Source: Phocoena phocoena (lineage: Eukaryota > Chordata > Mammalia > Artiodactyla > Phocoenidae). Taken from it: a DNA stretch of 64,000 bases. Both the position numbers and the translations under genes were made by a program. The stretch spans positions 134,752,281 through 134,816,280 of the forward strand of contig NC_089222.1 of NCBI RefSeq assembly GCF_963924675.1, read 5' to 3'. Below, in pieces: positions 10,800 through 22,254 of the stretch; within the stretch, counting starts at the first letter, position 1, and each line of letters starts with the position of its first letter. Under the pieces are notes generated by a model that did no database searches, was not told the DNA's origin, and saw nothing but the letters and a program-made list of their open reading frames with translations.

Positions 10800-11480
10800 G
10801 ATTAAATTCGGGTTTGGTCTGGCCAGTACAAATTGCATGCAGAGCATACAGTTACTTTGCATATTGCATGTGTTTTCATGGAGAGGGAAAAGGCGCAGAG
10901 AGGGAGAGCAGGATATTGAGGAGGGGGAAAAAAGCTAAAAACAACTTGCTGTTTTCATACGGTGGGCGAAAACTGTTTTGTCTCCAAAACTGTGCAGAAT
11001 GTCAATGGTGAGCAGTGTGTCGTGACAAGATTTTTTTTTTTTTTTTTTAAATTAAGCTAAACTCACACCCGAGCTGTAGCCGCCTGAGGTATTGCAGCTT
11101 TAATTGTGTTCAGTATGATCTACTGAACAATATGTCTTGATCAATCTGAATGGCCATCCAGTGCACGGTTCCCCTTGGCATTGCTGCAAAGCCAGCCTGC
11201 CTTTAGTGAACCCGTTCAGGAATGTGGGTTAATTCCGCCGACCCTTTTTACCCCGGCAGCTCTGTTTTTGTGAGGTTGGCAGAAACTGACACGTTTTCTT
11301 TTGCTTAATTAAGTTGTTCAGTAGAAGGCTGGTCAAACAGTTGCATCTACGTGGGGAGTCTGCAGATACACAGAAAGCCGTGGGCGTTTCCAACATAAAA
11401 AGGGGGATTCTGTTATTGTTTGGGTGTAGACGGGTCATTTTTTCAAAGTTACTGCTGCCTGAGTGACCACAACCCTGCAA
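10800..11480. promoter_or_regulatory. Candidate conserved noncoding element
   Basis: A repeat-free AT-rich block holds POU/octamer-like words ('tttgcatattgcatg', 10856-10870) and several TAATT/ATTAA words ('aaattaagctaaactcac' after a T-run at 11031-11048, 'ctttaattgtg', 'gggttaattcc'). This composition is common in developmental enhancers. Conservation is not visible from one sequence. Confidence 0.35.
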
Positions 11481-12059
11481 AGACATTAAAGCTGGTTAAA
11501 TACGACTACCCTGGGTTCTAAAGTGTATTTTTAAAAGAGGGAGAGAGCACGAGAGAAAGGAAACCGTCTCATGTATGTGGCATTTTATTTGTTTCTGGCC
11601 TTCCTTTTTTTAAAAAAAGGCAAACAGTGGGCTCATTTAAGGAAGAGGTGTCCGTACATCATGAATTACAGCTGGTGTGATGAAACTCCCTTTCCACTTG
11701 GTAAAACAAAACGGGTGCCCAGGGAACTTGCCTTGGCACTGAGGGGTGGGATCCAGTCACCTGTCTGCCAAGCATTGGGGCTGGGAAAATCCATCCACAG
11801 CCTCGCAGCCGATGACATTCCGGCTTTCGTTCCTCGCTGATGTTATGACAACCACAAACAATACCAGTCTCACAGATATTCAAAGGAACTGAAAACTTGA
11901 CAGGAGACCTCCCTATTGCATCTCCATCCCTTCTTGAAGCTTCCAATATTTCCAGTTTAAATCACCTTCCTCTTTCATGTGCGCATGCCCCCGAATTCTA
12001 TGACTATTTGGTCCTACCAAGGGTTTTCCTCATCGCACGTACTGCGTGATATAATTAAC
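11481..12059. other. Unique sequence, no gene seen
   Basis: No repeat family or exon recognised. A purine-rich patch (gagagagcacgagagaaagg) lies near 11540. Confidence 0.45.
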
Positions 12060-12215
12060 AAGAGTCGTGGATGGAACTTGAGCTGGGCTTCGGTGTCCTC
12101 TTGTTAATGACAGTAGGACCCTGAGTGAGTTCTCTTGGATGCCTTTGTGCCTCCGTTTATCCATAACAGCAGATACCCAGTGCTGGGTACTTAGCAGGGA
12201 CCTAATATACCTTTC
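12060..12215 (+). mobile_element. Degenerate MIR, sense
   Basis: A spaced match to the MIR core: 'gaccctgagtgagttctctt', 'gtgcctccgtttatcc', then 'gggtacttagcagg'. It is old and poorly preserved. Confidence 0.45.
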
Positions 12216-13679
12216 TGAGCTAGCCTGCCCTCTCTCCCTCTGCAATAAGTCAATATCTGGAAAACCGCTGTTCCCACAAGCCCTTGGCACCGTTGCGCTT
12301 TTAGCGATACCAAGATGTTTACCAGTTGGGCAGCCCTGGCTCTAGGCAATCTATCGGCCCCTTGGTTATGCATCAGGGCCTCAGCACAGAGAACTCATGT
12401 CTGCTTTAAAAGTCACGCACTCAAATTTCCCCCCAGGACCCAGAACGCTAGCTTTTGGGAAGCCCAAGGATATGCTTCTTCCTTCTAGAGAGGAAGAGTG
12501 GATGGGCAAACACCTTAAGAGTCTTCGCTGTGATTTTTTTACTTCTCTTCACATACAGGAAAGAACGGGCAATTATTTGACTGACTGAAGTTGCACGAAC
12601 GTCAAAATGATTCTTTAGGGGAAAAAAGATCCACTTTGGAGTCTCAGTTACTCGGATCAGCAGTCTACACTGACATCAGTCACGTTCATTATGAGCAATG
12701 CCTACTTATCCCCCGGACATTGCCAGAGCTGGTTACAGACCTATATGCAGGACACCGTGGTCCTATATGTAGGTTAGGTATGTTCAGGTGCCCTTGACGT
12801 ATGTCAAGGTCCTTCCAACCTGTAAGTGGGGTTGGGGGGGGAGCTTTAGAAGTCCTGGTTTGTGCAACCACTCCCCAAATGACTTGTTTTTCTAGAGGAC
12901 CAAAGCCCAGCCGCACAAAGGATGCAGAACGCTTTCCCCAGTTCTAGTGGAGGATATTTAAGGACCGCATAGAACACTGGTGTGCATGCAGCGTCCCTGC
13001 CTGACTCCTTGGCCCTAGAACACCGGGCTTGTCCACCAGTCCTCAGTTGTAGGGCCCTGCTGGTTGGGTCGCTTTCCTTACCTTCAAAAAGGCCAAATTT
13101 AAAACTCCGCAGTCCCATACAACAACTTTTCAGTAACAGCTGACTGGCTGGTCCCCGCAGCCCTTAAAGAGAGGAGTTGTCAGAGGCCAGCGGAGGCCCG
13201 AGCAGATGGGAGCCGAGATGGCTGGGCAGCCAGTGGACGTGGGAGTTGGCCGCCTGGCAGCCTTCCCGTAGTCTGGAGGTGCTGTGTGTGACTGCCAATT
13301 TGGTTCCCACTCGAGGCTGCGGGCCCTCTCCCCCTTTCCAATTCCCTGACAGGCCGGGCAGATTTTTCTTTGGCTTTTGAAAATCCGGGGCACGCTACGG
13401 TTCAGAGTCACCAAGTTCCAGCTGCTAGAGAGAGCCAGCCTTTCGCTGCTGCCCCACCACCAACATGATGTCTTTACACCCAGCGAGGTAGAGGGCCTTC
13501 CTTGAGGCGGGCGAGAGCCCACAAGAGTTCGATGCTGCCACTCGGGTCCTGGAGACAGAGGAGAGGACTCACAAGGGCTGGCCTGGAGCCATCCCACTAT
13601 CCCTGGCACTCACAGTTCCACATGGAGCTCTGCGGCTCTTCAGGACAAAGAGGAGTGTTTCTATCAGCCCCACGTTCTG
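12216..13679. other. Unique sequence, no gene seen
   Basis: Single-copy-looking DNA. A 159-codon minus-strand frame at 13130-13609 overlaps GC-rich sequence and shows no domain, so it is not called as a gene. Confidence 0.5.
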
Positions 13680-13960
13680 CTGACAAATGCATAATCAACT
13701 GACAGAAAGCGACCGAGCAGCGTTTCCAAACTCCCAGTTACGGGGAGGCCGAGCCCAAGCGGGGATGGTCACTTTCTGCAGGTGTTCGGCCAGTGTCCCT
13801 TCATTTGCATGTATTTGCATAGACTGTCAAACAGTTGGCTGACAGAAAGTCTGAGGAGGTCTGGACACAGCCCAAACCTGTCAGTGGCTTTCTCCTTGCC
13901 ACTCAAGGTTGGCTTGGGCTGCAATTAAAGCAGGAAACGAATACTTCTGACATTGCAGTG
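13680..13960. promoter_or_regulatory. Candidate enhancer: paired octamers and TALE sites
   Basis: Two exact ATTTGCAT octamers lie 10 bp apart (13803-13810, 13813-13820), one helical turn. They are followed by CTGTCA (13824-13829) and TGACAG (13840-13845), the core recognised by MEIS/TGIF-type TALE homeodomains. A second 'ctgacagaaag' with nearby 'tgcataatca' lies at about 13687-13709. The arrangement is seen directly; enhancer function is inferred. Confidence 0.45.
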
Positions 13961-15814
13961 TACCCAGCCACAGCTGGGTGAAGTTAAATGGTAGAGTGTG
14001 CTTCATTTAGAGGGACAAGATGCAAGCTGGGGGCGGGCGGGGGGAAGAGAAGAAAGAAAGGGGGGCGGGTAGTGGTCCATGCTCAGAAAGCGACTCTCTG
14101 AATGCAGTCTTCAAAGGGAGAGAAATAGGCTGTAATCCTCCCATGTTGCCGGGCTGCGTTGTTTGTTTGTTGTTGTTGTTTGGGGTGAGTGAGCAGATTC
14201 CCCCGCCCCTCGCCGTGTGAGGTCAATTCCGCGTGTGAAAGGAGCTTGCCAGACACTACACCTTCTATCCTCAGCCATCAGGCATCCTCTCAGAGCAGAA
14301 GGGAGGAACCAAATCCCGAAACTGCATTTCCGTGGCACACTCTCTCCCATGTGAGGCTCCACTGTGCTGTCCGGGGCTGACAAGTAGGTGGCAGGACTTC
14401 AGAGAGGGTGAGAAAGTTGGAGGAGACCAGGCAACAGGCATCGTGTTGTTCCCCCATCTCGCTGCCTGAGGATCGCAGATCATATTAGCATATGGATTGC
14501 GGTGGGAAAGAAACACAAATCAGAGCCTTGGCTACTACTGTAAAAAAGGAGATGGGGGCGGGGAAGGAAGAAAGCCGTCGGAAAGGTGGTGGTGGTTTTT
14601 AGGAACACAGGAGATTTATATTTGGGGAGGCCTGCATCCTTCTGAGATGTCGTTTCATAGATGCTTTGAGCGAGACCTAACAATTTATTAAATACTTCAT
14701 CTCTAAACAGTGGTGGGCACTAGAGTTTCATGAGCAGGAGACAATAGATTCCGTTTATTCGCCAACAATACAGACACTGTTTAGCTCTGGACTGCAAGTG
14801 GCTGAGCCATCTGGCACGTATCTCCACAGTAAAACATTGTCTGTGACACAAAAAATGACTACATCCCCAGGACAAACTAGTGTGACCTCTAAATAAAGCC
14901 TTCCTCTGAAGCTATGATATCACACAGCCCAGGGGACACCAGCACAATTGAATCTGGTCACCAAAAGCCCAAGTGACATAGGACTATGTAAATGGAATTT
15001 TATAGGAGACTTTTTGTCCTCCGTGGCAAGCCATCCAGATCCGTCCACAGCACTGAAACAGCTTTTTCATCCACCCCTGGGACAACAGTGCGGTTCTATT
15101 TGGGGATTGGCAGTCCTTTTTCTCCAGCACCCGACCCAGGAAGCACACGTCCGTGTCCAGAGGCAGCACCTGCAACCACGGCTTCCAACAACATTTCACT
15201 GACGGGGTCCCCACCTGCGCCAGGCTTTTTCCTGATATTTCGGAAACAAGTGGCCCTTTCTCCTCCCTGCCAGGGGGAAGGCCCAAGTTTGCCAGCTTCT
15301 TCACAAATAGCCGAACAAGTCACTCTCAGCATTGCACCACCTGAATGCCCGCTTCACTGGGCAAACAAGCGCGCACACACACACACACTCACTCCCCATC
15401 ACCCTATCCAAGAAAGGGGCCATTTCAGTGAAAGAAGTGTCACTCTCCGGAAAAGACCCAATTCAGTCTCCACAACCAAGACATTTGTGTTGCTGCTGGG
15501 TGGGGACATTTCATGACAGAAATGGAGACATGGTGAGAAACAGACCAAAAGCTGGCTTGGCTTAAGCATTCTACCTGTTCCAACCTCTGCTGGTTTGGTT
15601 TGGTTTTTTAAAGAAAGAACCCTGATCCTTTGCCGTGCATGAAACTTTTGCATAAAGAATGCCTCGGAAGATAAGATCTCTAAGTGCTTTCCAAATGCAA
15701 GGAGGCATTAGATCGTTTTGCAGCCAGACTCACCTGAGGGATGACACATGTGCACAGTGATGAAACACCATGTTTGGGAATAAAGGGAGGAGGGTTGAAT
15801 TCCTACATGAACAT
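13961..15814. other. Unique sequence, no gene seen
   Basis: Mostly single-copy-looking DNA. It includes a G-rich tract at 14029-14069, a short (TTG)n near 14160 and a short (CA)n near 15374. A 174-codon plus-strand frame at 14992-15516 has no recognisable domain and overlaps other open frames. Confidence 0.5.
14029..14069 (+). other. Putative G-quadruplex tract
   Basis: G-runs of 5, 3 and 6 separated by single C residues are followed, after a purine spacer, by runs of 6 and 3 G. This is sufficient for an intramolecular quadruplex. Confidence 0.5.
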
Positions 15815-15892
15815 TTCCCAGCCCTGCCATCTTAGGCAAATCACTTAACCTCTTGGTGCCTATCCTCATTAGTAAAAAGAGATAACATTTTC
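15815..15892 (+). mobile_element. MIR 5' half, split by L1
   Basis: The MIR core ('ggcaaatcacttaacctctt', then 'gtaaaaagagataacatttt') stops where the L1 inserts. The 3' half resumes at 21845. The last 19 bases (15874-15892) are the L1 target-site duplication. Confidence 0.8.
15874..15892 (+). repeat. L1 target-site duplication, left copy
   Basis: The 19-mer 'aaaaagagataacattttc' recurs exactly at 21826-21844. The A-rich start fits the cut preference of L1 endonuclease for a plus-strand insertion. Confidence 0.95.
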
Positions 15893-16878
15893 CCCCTTGC
15901 CACAGTGGTGGGGAGGCGAGAAACATAGCTACTATTATATGTTGTAAAGTGTATGCCTTCTAAAAATTTCCTGAGAAGATGGCAGAGTAGAAGGACGTGC
16001 GCTCACTCTCTCTCACGAGAGCACTGGAATCACAGCTAACTGCTGAACAGTCATGCACAGGAAGACACTGGAACTCACCAAAAAAGATACCCCACACCAA
16101 AAGACAAAGGAGAAGCCACAGTGAGGTGGTAGGAGCAGCACAATCACAGTAAAATCAAGTCCCATAACCGCTGGGTGGGTGACTCACCAACTGGAGAACA
16201 ATCATACCACAGAAGTCCACCCACAGGAGGGAAGGTTCTGAGCCCCACATCAGCCTTCCCAACATGGGGGTCCGGCAATGGGAGGAGGAATTCCCAGAGA
16301 ATCAGACTTTGAAGGCTAGCGGGATTTGATTGCAGGACTTCAACAGGACGGGGGTAAACAGAGACTCCACTCTTGGAGGGCACACACAAAGTAGTGTGCA
16401 TGTCAGGACCCGGGGAAAGGAGCAGTGACCCCATAGGAGACTGAACCAGACCCACCTGCTAGTGTTGGAGGGTCTCCTGCAGAGGCAGAGGGTGGCTATG
16501 GCTCACTGCGGGGACAAGGACACTGGCAGCAGAAGTTCTGGGAAGTACTCCTTGGCGTGAGCCCTCCGGAGTCTGCCATTAGCCCACCAAAGAGCCTGCA
16601 GGCTCCAGTGCTGGGTCGCCTCAGTCACATAACCAGCAGGGAAGGAACTCAGACCCACCCATCAGCAGACAAGCAGATTAAAGTTTTACTGAGCTCTGCC
16701 CCCCAGAGCAACACCCAGCTCTACCCACCACCAGTTCCTCCCATCAGGAAGCTTGCACAAGCTTCTTAGATAGCCTCATCCACCACAGGGCAGACAGCAG
16801 AAGCAAGAACTACAATCCTGCATAAACCACATTCACAGAAAGATAGACAAAATGAAAAAGCCGAGGACTATGTACTAG

Positions 16879-17764
16879 ATGAAGGAACAAGATAAAACCC
16901 CAGAAAAACAACTAAAGGAAGTGGAGATAGGCAATCTTGCAGAAAAAGAATTCAGGATAATGGTAGTGAAGATGATCCAGGACCTCAGAAAAAGAATGGA
17001 GGCAAGGATCGAGAAGATGCAAGAAATGTTTAACAAAGACCTAGAAGAATTAAAAAACAAACACATAGAAGAATTAAAGAACAAACAAACAGAGATGAAC
17101 AATACAAAAACTGAATTGAAAAATACACTAGAAGGAATCAATAGCAGAATAACTGAGGCCGAAGAATGGATAAGTGACCTGGAAGACAGAATGGTGGAAT
17201 TCACTGCTGCAGAACAGAATAAAGAAAAAAGAATGAAAAGAAATGAAGACAGCCTAAGAGACTTCTGGGACAACATTAAACACAGCAACATTCGCATTAT
17301 AGGGGTCCCAGAAGGAGAAGAGAGAGGAAGGAGCCCAGAAAATATTTGAAGAGATTAGAGTCGAAAACTTCCCTAACATGGGAAAGGAAATAGCCACCCA
17401 AATCCAGAAAGCGCAGAGAGTCCCAGGCAGGATAAACCCAAGGAGAAACATGTGGAGACACATAGCAATCAAACTGACAAAAATTAAAGAAGAAAAATTA
17501 TTAAAAGCAACAAGGGAAAAATGACAAATAACATACAAGGGAACTCTCAGCTCTGGCTTTGCAGAAACTCTACAAACCAGAAGGGAGTGACACAATATAT
17601 TTAAAGTGATGAAAGGGAAGAAGCTACAACCAAGATTACTCTAGCTGGCAAGGATCTCATTCAGATTCAACAGAGAAATCAAAAGCTTTACAGACAAGCA
17701 AAAGCTAAGAGAATTCAGCACCACCAAACCAGCTCTACAACAAATGCTGAAGGAACTTCTTTAG
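16879..17764 (+). pseudogene. L1 ORF1 (RNA-binding chaperone), broken
   Basis: L1 ORF1p normally forms a trimer that binds L1 RNA in cytoplasmic particles. Here the ATG at 16879 opens 156 codons. These show a Lys/Glu-rich coiled-coil stretch (for example 'EELKNKHIEELKNKQTEMNN', residues about 55-75) and the start of the RRM domain, with 'RIIGVPEGEERG' near residue 140. A one-base shift near 17340 leads to TGA at 17347-17349. The rest of the RRM and C-terminal domain continues in another frame to the natural stop TAG at 17762-17764, with further in-frame stops at 17522-17524, 17588-17590 and 17642-17644. The total span of 886 bp is not a multiple of three, which fits the shift. The original length would be about 295 residues, slightly shorter than human ORF1p. 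Confidence 0.9.
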
Positions 17765-17822
17765 GCAGGAAACACAAGAGAAGGAAAAGACCTACAAAAA
17801 CAAACCCAAAACAATAAAGAAA

Positions 17823-20800
17823 ATGGGAATAGGAACATACATATCGATAATTACCTTAAACATGAATGGATTAAATGCTCCAACTAAAAGACACAAGCTC
17901 GCTGAATGGATACAAAAACAAGACCAATATATATGCTGTCGACAATAGACCCACTTCAGACCTATGGACACATACAGACTGAAAGTGAGGGGATGGAAAA
18001 AGATATTCCATGAAAATGGAAATCAAAAGAAAGCTGGAGTAGCAATTGTCATATCAGACAAAATAGACTTTAAAATAAAGACTATTACAAGAAACCAAGA
18101 AGGACACTACATAACGATCAAGGGATCAATCCAAGAAGAAGATATAACAATTGTAAATATTTATGCACCCAACATAGGAGCACCTCAACACATAAAGCAA
18201 ATGCTAGCAGCCATAAAAGGGAAAACTGACAGTAACAGAATCATACTAGGGGACTTTAACATCCTACTTTCACCAATGGACAGATCATCCAAAATGAAAA
18301 TAAATAAGGAAGCACAAGCTTTAAATGATACATTAAACAAGATGGACTTAATTGATATTCATAGGACATTCCATCCAAAAACAACAGAATACACTTTCTT
18401 CTCAAGTGCACATGGAACATTCTCCAGGATAGATCACATTTTGGGTCACAAATCAAGCCTCGGTAAACTTTAGAAAATTGAAATCATATCAAGCATCTTT
18501 TCTGATCACAGTGCTATGAGATTAGAAATCAATTACAGGGGAAAAAATGAAAAAACACAAACACATGGAGGCTAAACAATACGTTACTAAATAGCCAAGA
18601 GATCACTGAGGAAATCAAAGAGGAAATCAAAAAATACCTAGATACAAATGACAATGAAAACACTACGATCCAAAACCTATGGGATGTGGCGAAAGCAGTT
18701 CTAAGAGGGAAGTTTATTGCAATACAATCCTACCTCAGGAAACGAGAAAAATCTCAAATAAACAATCTAAACTTACACCTAAAGGAACTAGAGAAAGAAG
18801 AACAAACAAAACCCAAAGTTAGTAGAAGGAAAGAAATGATAAAGATCAGAGCAGAAATAACTGAAATAGAAGCAAAGAAAACAATAGCCAAGATCAATAA
18901 AACTAAAAGATGGTTCTTTGAGAAGATAAAATTGATAAACCTTTAGCCAGACTCATCAAGAAAAAAAGGGAGAGGATGCAAATCAATAAAATTAGAAATG
19001 AAAAAGGAGAAGTTACAGCGGACACTGCAGAAATACAAAGCATTATAAGAGACTACTGCAAGCAATTCTATGCCAATAAAATGGAAAATCTGGAGGAAAT
19101 GGACAAATTCTTAGAAAGGTATAACCTTCCAAGACTGAACCAGGAAGAAATAGAAAATATGAACAGACCAATCACAAGTAATGAAATTGAAACTGCGATT
19201 AAAAATCTTCCAACAAACAAAAGTCCAGGACGAGATGGCTTCACAGGTGACTTCTATCAAACATTTAGAGAAGAGCTAACACCCAACCTTCTCAAACTTT
19301 TCCAAAAAATTGCAGAGGAAGGAACACACCCAAACTCATTCTATGAGGCCACCACCACCCTGATACCAAAACCAGGCAAAGATACTACAAAAAAAGAGAA
19401 TTACAGACCAATATCACTGATGAATATAAATGCAGAAATCCTCAACAAAATACTAGCAAACAGAATCCAACAACACATTAAAAGGATCATACAGCATGAA
19501 CAAGTGGGGTTTATCTCAGGAATGCAAGGATTCTTCAATATACACAAATCAATCAACGTGATACACCATATTAACAAATTGAAGGATAAAAACCATATGA
19601 TCATCCCAATAAATGCAGAAAAAGGTTTTGACAAAATTCAACACCCATTTATGATAAAAACTCTCCAGAAAGTGGGCATAGAGGGAATCTACCGCAACAT
19701 AATAAAGGCTATATATGACAAACCCACAGCCAACATCGTTCTCAATGGTGAAAAACTGAAAGCCTTTCCTCTAAGATCAGGAACAAGACAAGGATGTCCA
19801 CTCTCGCCACTATTATTCAACATAGTTTTGGAAGTCTTAGCCACAACAATCAGAGAAGAAAGAGAAATAAAAGGAATACAAATTGGAAAAGAAGAAGTAA
19901 AGCTGTCACTGTTTGCAGATGACATGATACTATACATAGAGAATCCTAAAGATGCCACCAGAAAACTACTAGAGCTAATCAATGAATTTGGTAAAGTAGC
20001 AGGATACAAAATTAATGCACAGAAATCTCTTGCATTCTTATACACTAACAACGAAATATCAGAAAGACAAATTAAGGAAACACTCCCATTCACCACTGCA
20101 ACAAAAAGATTAAAATACCTAGGAATAAACGTACCTAAGGAGGTAAAAGACCTGTACTCAGAAAACCATAAGGCTGATGAAAGAAATCAAAGATGACACA
20201 AACAGATGAAGAGATATACCATGTTCTTGGATTGGAAGAATCAATATTGTGAAAATGACTATACTACCCAAAGCAATCTACAGGTTCAATGCAATCCCTA
20301 TCAAATTACCAATCGCATTTTTACAGAACTAGAACAAAAAAATCTTAAAATTTGTATGGAGACACAAAAGACCCCGAATAGCCAAAGCAGTCTTGAGGGA
20401 AAAAAACGGAGCTGGAGGAAACAGACTCCCCGACTTCAGACTATACTACGAAGCTACAGTAATCAAGACAATATGGTACTGGCACAAAAACAGAAATATA
20501 GATCAATGGAACAGGAGAGAAAGCCCAGAGATAAACCCACGCACCTATGGTCAACTAATCTATGACAAAGGAGGCAAGGATATACAATGGAGAAAAGACA
20601 GTCTCTTCAATAAGTGGTGCTGGGAAAGCTGGACAGCTACATGTAAAAGAATGAAATTAGAACACTTCCTACCACCATACACAAAAATAAACTCAAAATG
20701 AATTAAAGACCTAAATGTGAGGCCAGACACTATAAAACTCTTAGGGTAAAACATAGGCAGAACACTCTACGACATAAGTCACAGCAAGATCCTTTTGACC

Positions 20801-21628
20801 CACCTCCTAGGGAAATGGAAATAAAAACAAAAATAAACAAATGGGCCCTATGAAACTTAAAAGCTTTGGCACAGCAATGGAAACCATCAACAAGACAAAA
20901 AGACAACCCTCATAACGGGAGAAAATATTTGCAAACGAATCAACAAAGGACTAATCTCCAAAATATATAAACAGCTCATGCAGCTCAATATTAAAAAAAT
21001 AAACCACCCAGTCAAAAAATGGGCAGAAGACCTAAATAGACGTTTCTCCAAAGAAGACATACAGATGGCCAAGAGGCACACGAAAAGCCTCTCAACATCA
21101 CTAATTATTAGAGAAATGCAAATAAAAACTACAATGAGGTATCACCTCACACCAGTTAGAATGGGCATCATCAGAAAATCTACAAACAACAAATGCTGGA
21201 GAGGGTGTGGAGAAAAGGGAACCCTCTTGCACTGTTGGTGGGAATGTAAATTGATACAGCCACTATGGAGAACAGTATGGAGGTTCCTTAAAAAACTAAA
21301 AATAGAATTACCATATGATTCAGCAATCCCACTACTGGGCATATACCCAGAGAAAACCATAATTCAAAAAGACACATGCACCCCAATGTTCATTGCAGCA
21401 CTATTTACAATAGCCAGGTCATGGAAGCAACCTAAGTGCCCATCAACAGATGAATGGTTAAAGAAGAAGTGGTACATATATATGATGGAATATTACTCAA
21501 CCATAAAAAGGAATGAAATTGGGTCATTTAAAGAGACGTGGATGGACCTAGAGACTGTCATACAGAGTGAAGTAAGTCAGAAAGAGAAAAACAAATATCG
21601 TATATTAACGCATATATGTGTAATCTAG
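17823..21628 (+). pseudogene. L1 ORF2 (endonuclease-reverse transcriptase), broken
   Basis: ORF2p nicks target DNA and primes reverse transcription there. The reading frame starts at ATG 17823 and gives the APE-like endonuclease: 'ITLNMNGLNAPTKRHKL', then 'CCRQ*TH' where the catalytic Glu of the QETH motif is replaced by TAG (17946-17948). 'GDFN' lies at 18249-18260 and 'SRIDHIL' near 18430, with a stop at 18471-18473. The reverse transcriptase core is open from 18976 to 20196, with '[20 protein letters not shown]', '[20 protein letters not shown]' and the catalytic 'FADD' at 19912-19923. The C-terminal Cys-rich motif (C-x3-C-x7-H-x4-C, with a further Cys before the His-Cys pair) is at about 21194-21247. 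More stops and frame changes occur between 18474-18975 and 20197-20977. The copy is therefore catalytically dead in the endonuclease and truncated throughout, though the RT core is well preserved. Confidence 0.92.
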
Positions 21629-21825
21629 AAGAATGGTACAGATGAACCGGTTTGCAAGGCAGAAATAGAGACACAGACGTAGAGAACAATCATATGGATA
21701 CCAAGGGGGGAAAGTGGGCAGGGGGGATGAACTGGAATATTGGGATTGACATATATACATTAATATGTATAAAATAGATTACTAATAACCTGCTGTATAA
21801 AAATATAAAATTAAATGATTCAAAA

Positions 21826-21844
21826 AAAAAGAGATAACATTTTC
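21826..21844 (+). repeat. L1 target-site duplication, right copy
   Basis: It is an exact match to 15874-15892 and lies directly after the L1 A tail. Confidence 0.95.
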
Positions 21845-21950
21845 TTTTTCATAGGAATTATATTTGGAAAATATATGACACATGCTTAACATAATACCTG
21901 GCAGACAGTAAGTGTTTATCTGATAAATGGTAGCTATGACAATAATGGTA
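21845..21950 (+). mobile_element. MIR 3' half, split by L1
   Basis: 'cataatacctggcagacagt' and 'aagtgtttatctgataaatg' continue the MIR interrupted at 15892. Confidence 0.7.
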
Positions 21951-22028
21951 ACAGATAATGGTAACTTCGCTTCTATGACTCCTGGTTAATTTCAGTAGGA
22001 AAATATGTTCCAGGGTACCAGAAATGGA

Positions 22029-22042
22029 TGCATTTAAATGCA
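22029..22042. repeat. 14-bp perfect palindrome
   Basis: The sequence 'tgcatttaaatgca' is its own reverse complement. It could bind a homeodomain or POU dimer, but it may be chance in AT-rich DNA. Confidence 0.6.
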
Positions 22043-22254
22043 CATTGACCCTTGATAATAGTAACGTTTATTATCATTATTGTTTAGCATAAGCGCAAAT
22101 AATTTGGCAAAGCTGGATTGTCTACTGTCCTACCAGTTGGCTTATCCTCTACCCGATTTCTGGACAAAACTTTCTTCATGCAGCATGAATCTGGCCATAA
22201 TTTTACATCAAATTATTCTTGTGACCATCATATTTTTAAAAATCATGAGAAACC

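Larger units (their letters stand above)
15893..21825 (+). mobile_element. Near full-length L1 retrotransposon (dead)
   Basis: A 5.93-kb insertion has a ~0.99-kb 5' region, an ORF1 remnant, an ORF2 remnant, a ~0.2-kb 3' UTR and a short A tail. It is flanked by a perfect 19-bp duplication. The recognisable L1 5' end starts near 'tcctgagaagatggcagagt' (about 15967); the 74 bp between the duplication and that point are unexplained. ORF1 has a frameshift and stop codons, and ORF2 has stop codons including one at the endonuclease catalytic Glu, so the copy cannot move by itself. Its 3' UTR differs from that of the other L1 3' ends in the window, so it is another subfamily. Confidence 0.95.

Noticed and set aside
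13130..13609. 159-codon minus-strand frame
   Set aside because: GC-rich stretch with overlapping frames on the other strand and no recognisable domain.
14992..15516. 174-codon plus-strand frame
   Set aside because: It overlaps long frames on the other strand (14984-15304, 15096-15332) and has no domain, splice context or coding-like bias that I can see.
18976..20196. 406-codon reverse transcriptase frame as an intact domesticated gene
   Set aside because: It lies inside a dated L1 insertion with target duplications and is only the RT core of a broken ORF2. Nothing shows selection to keep it.
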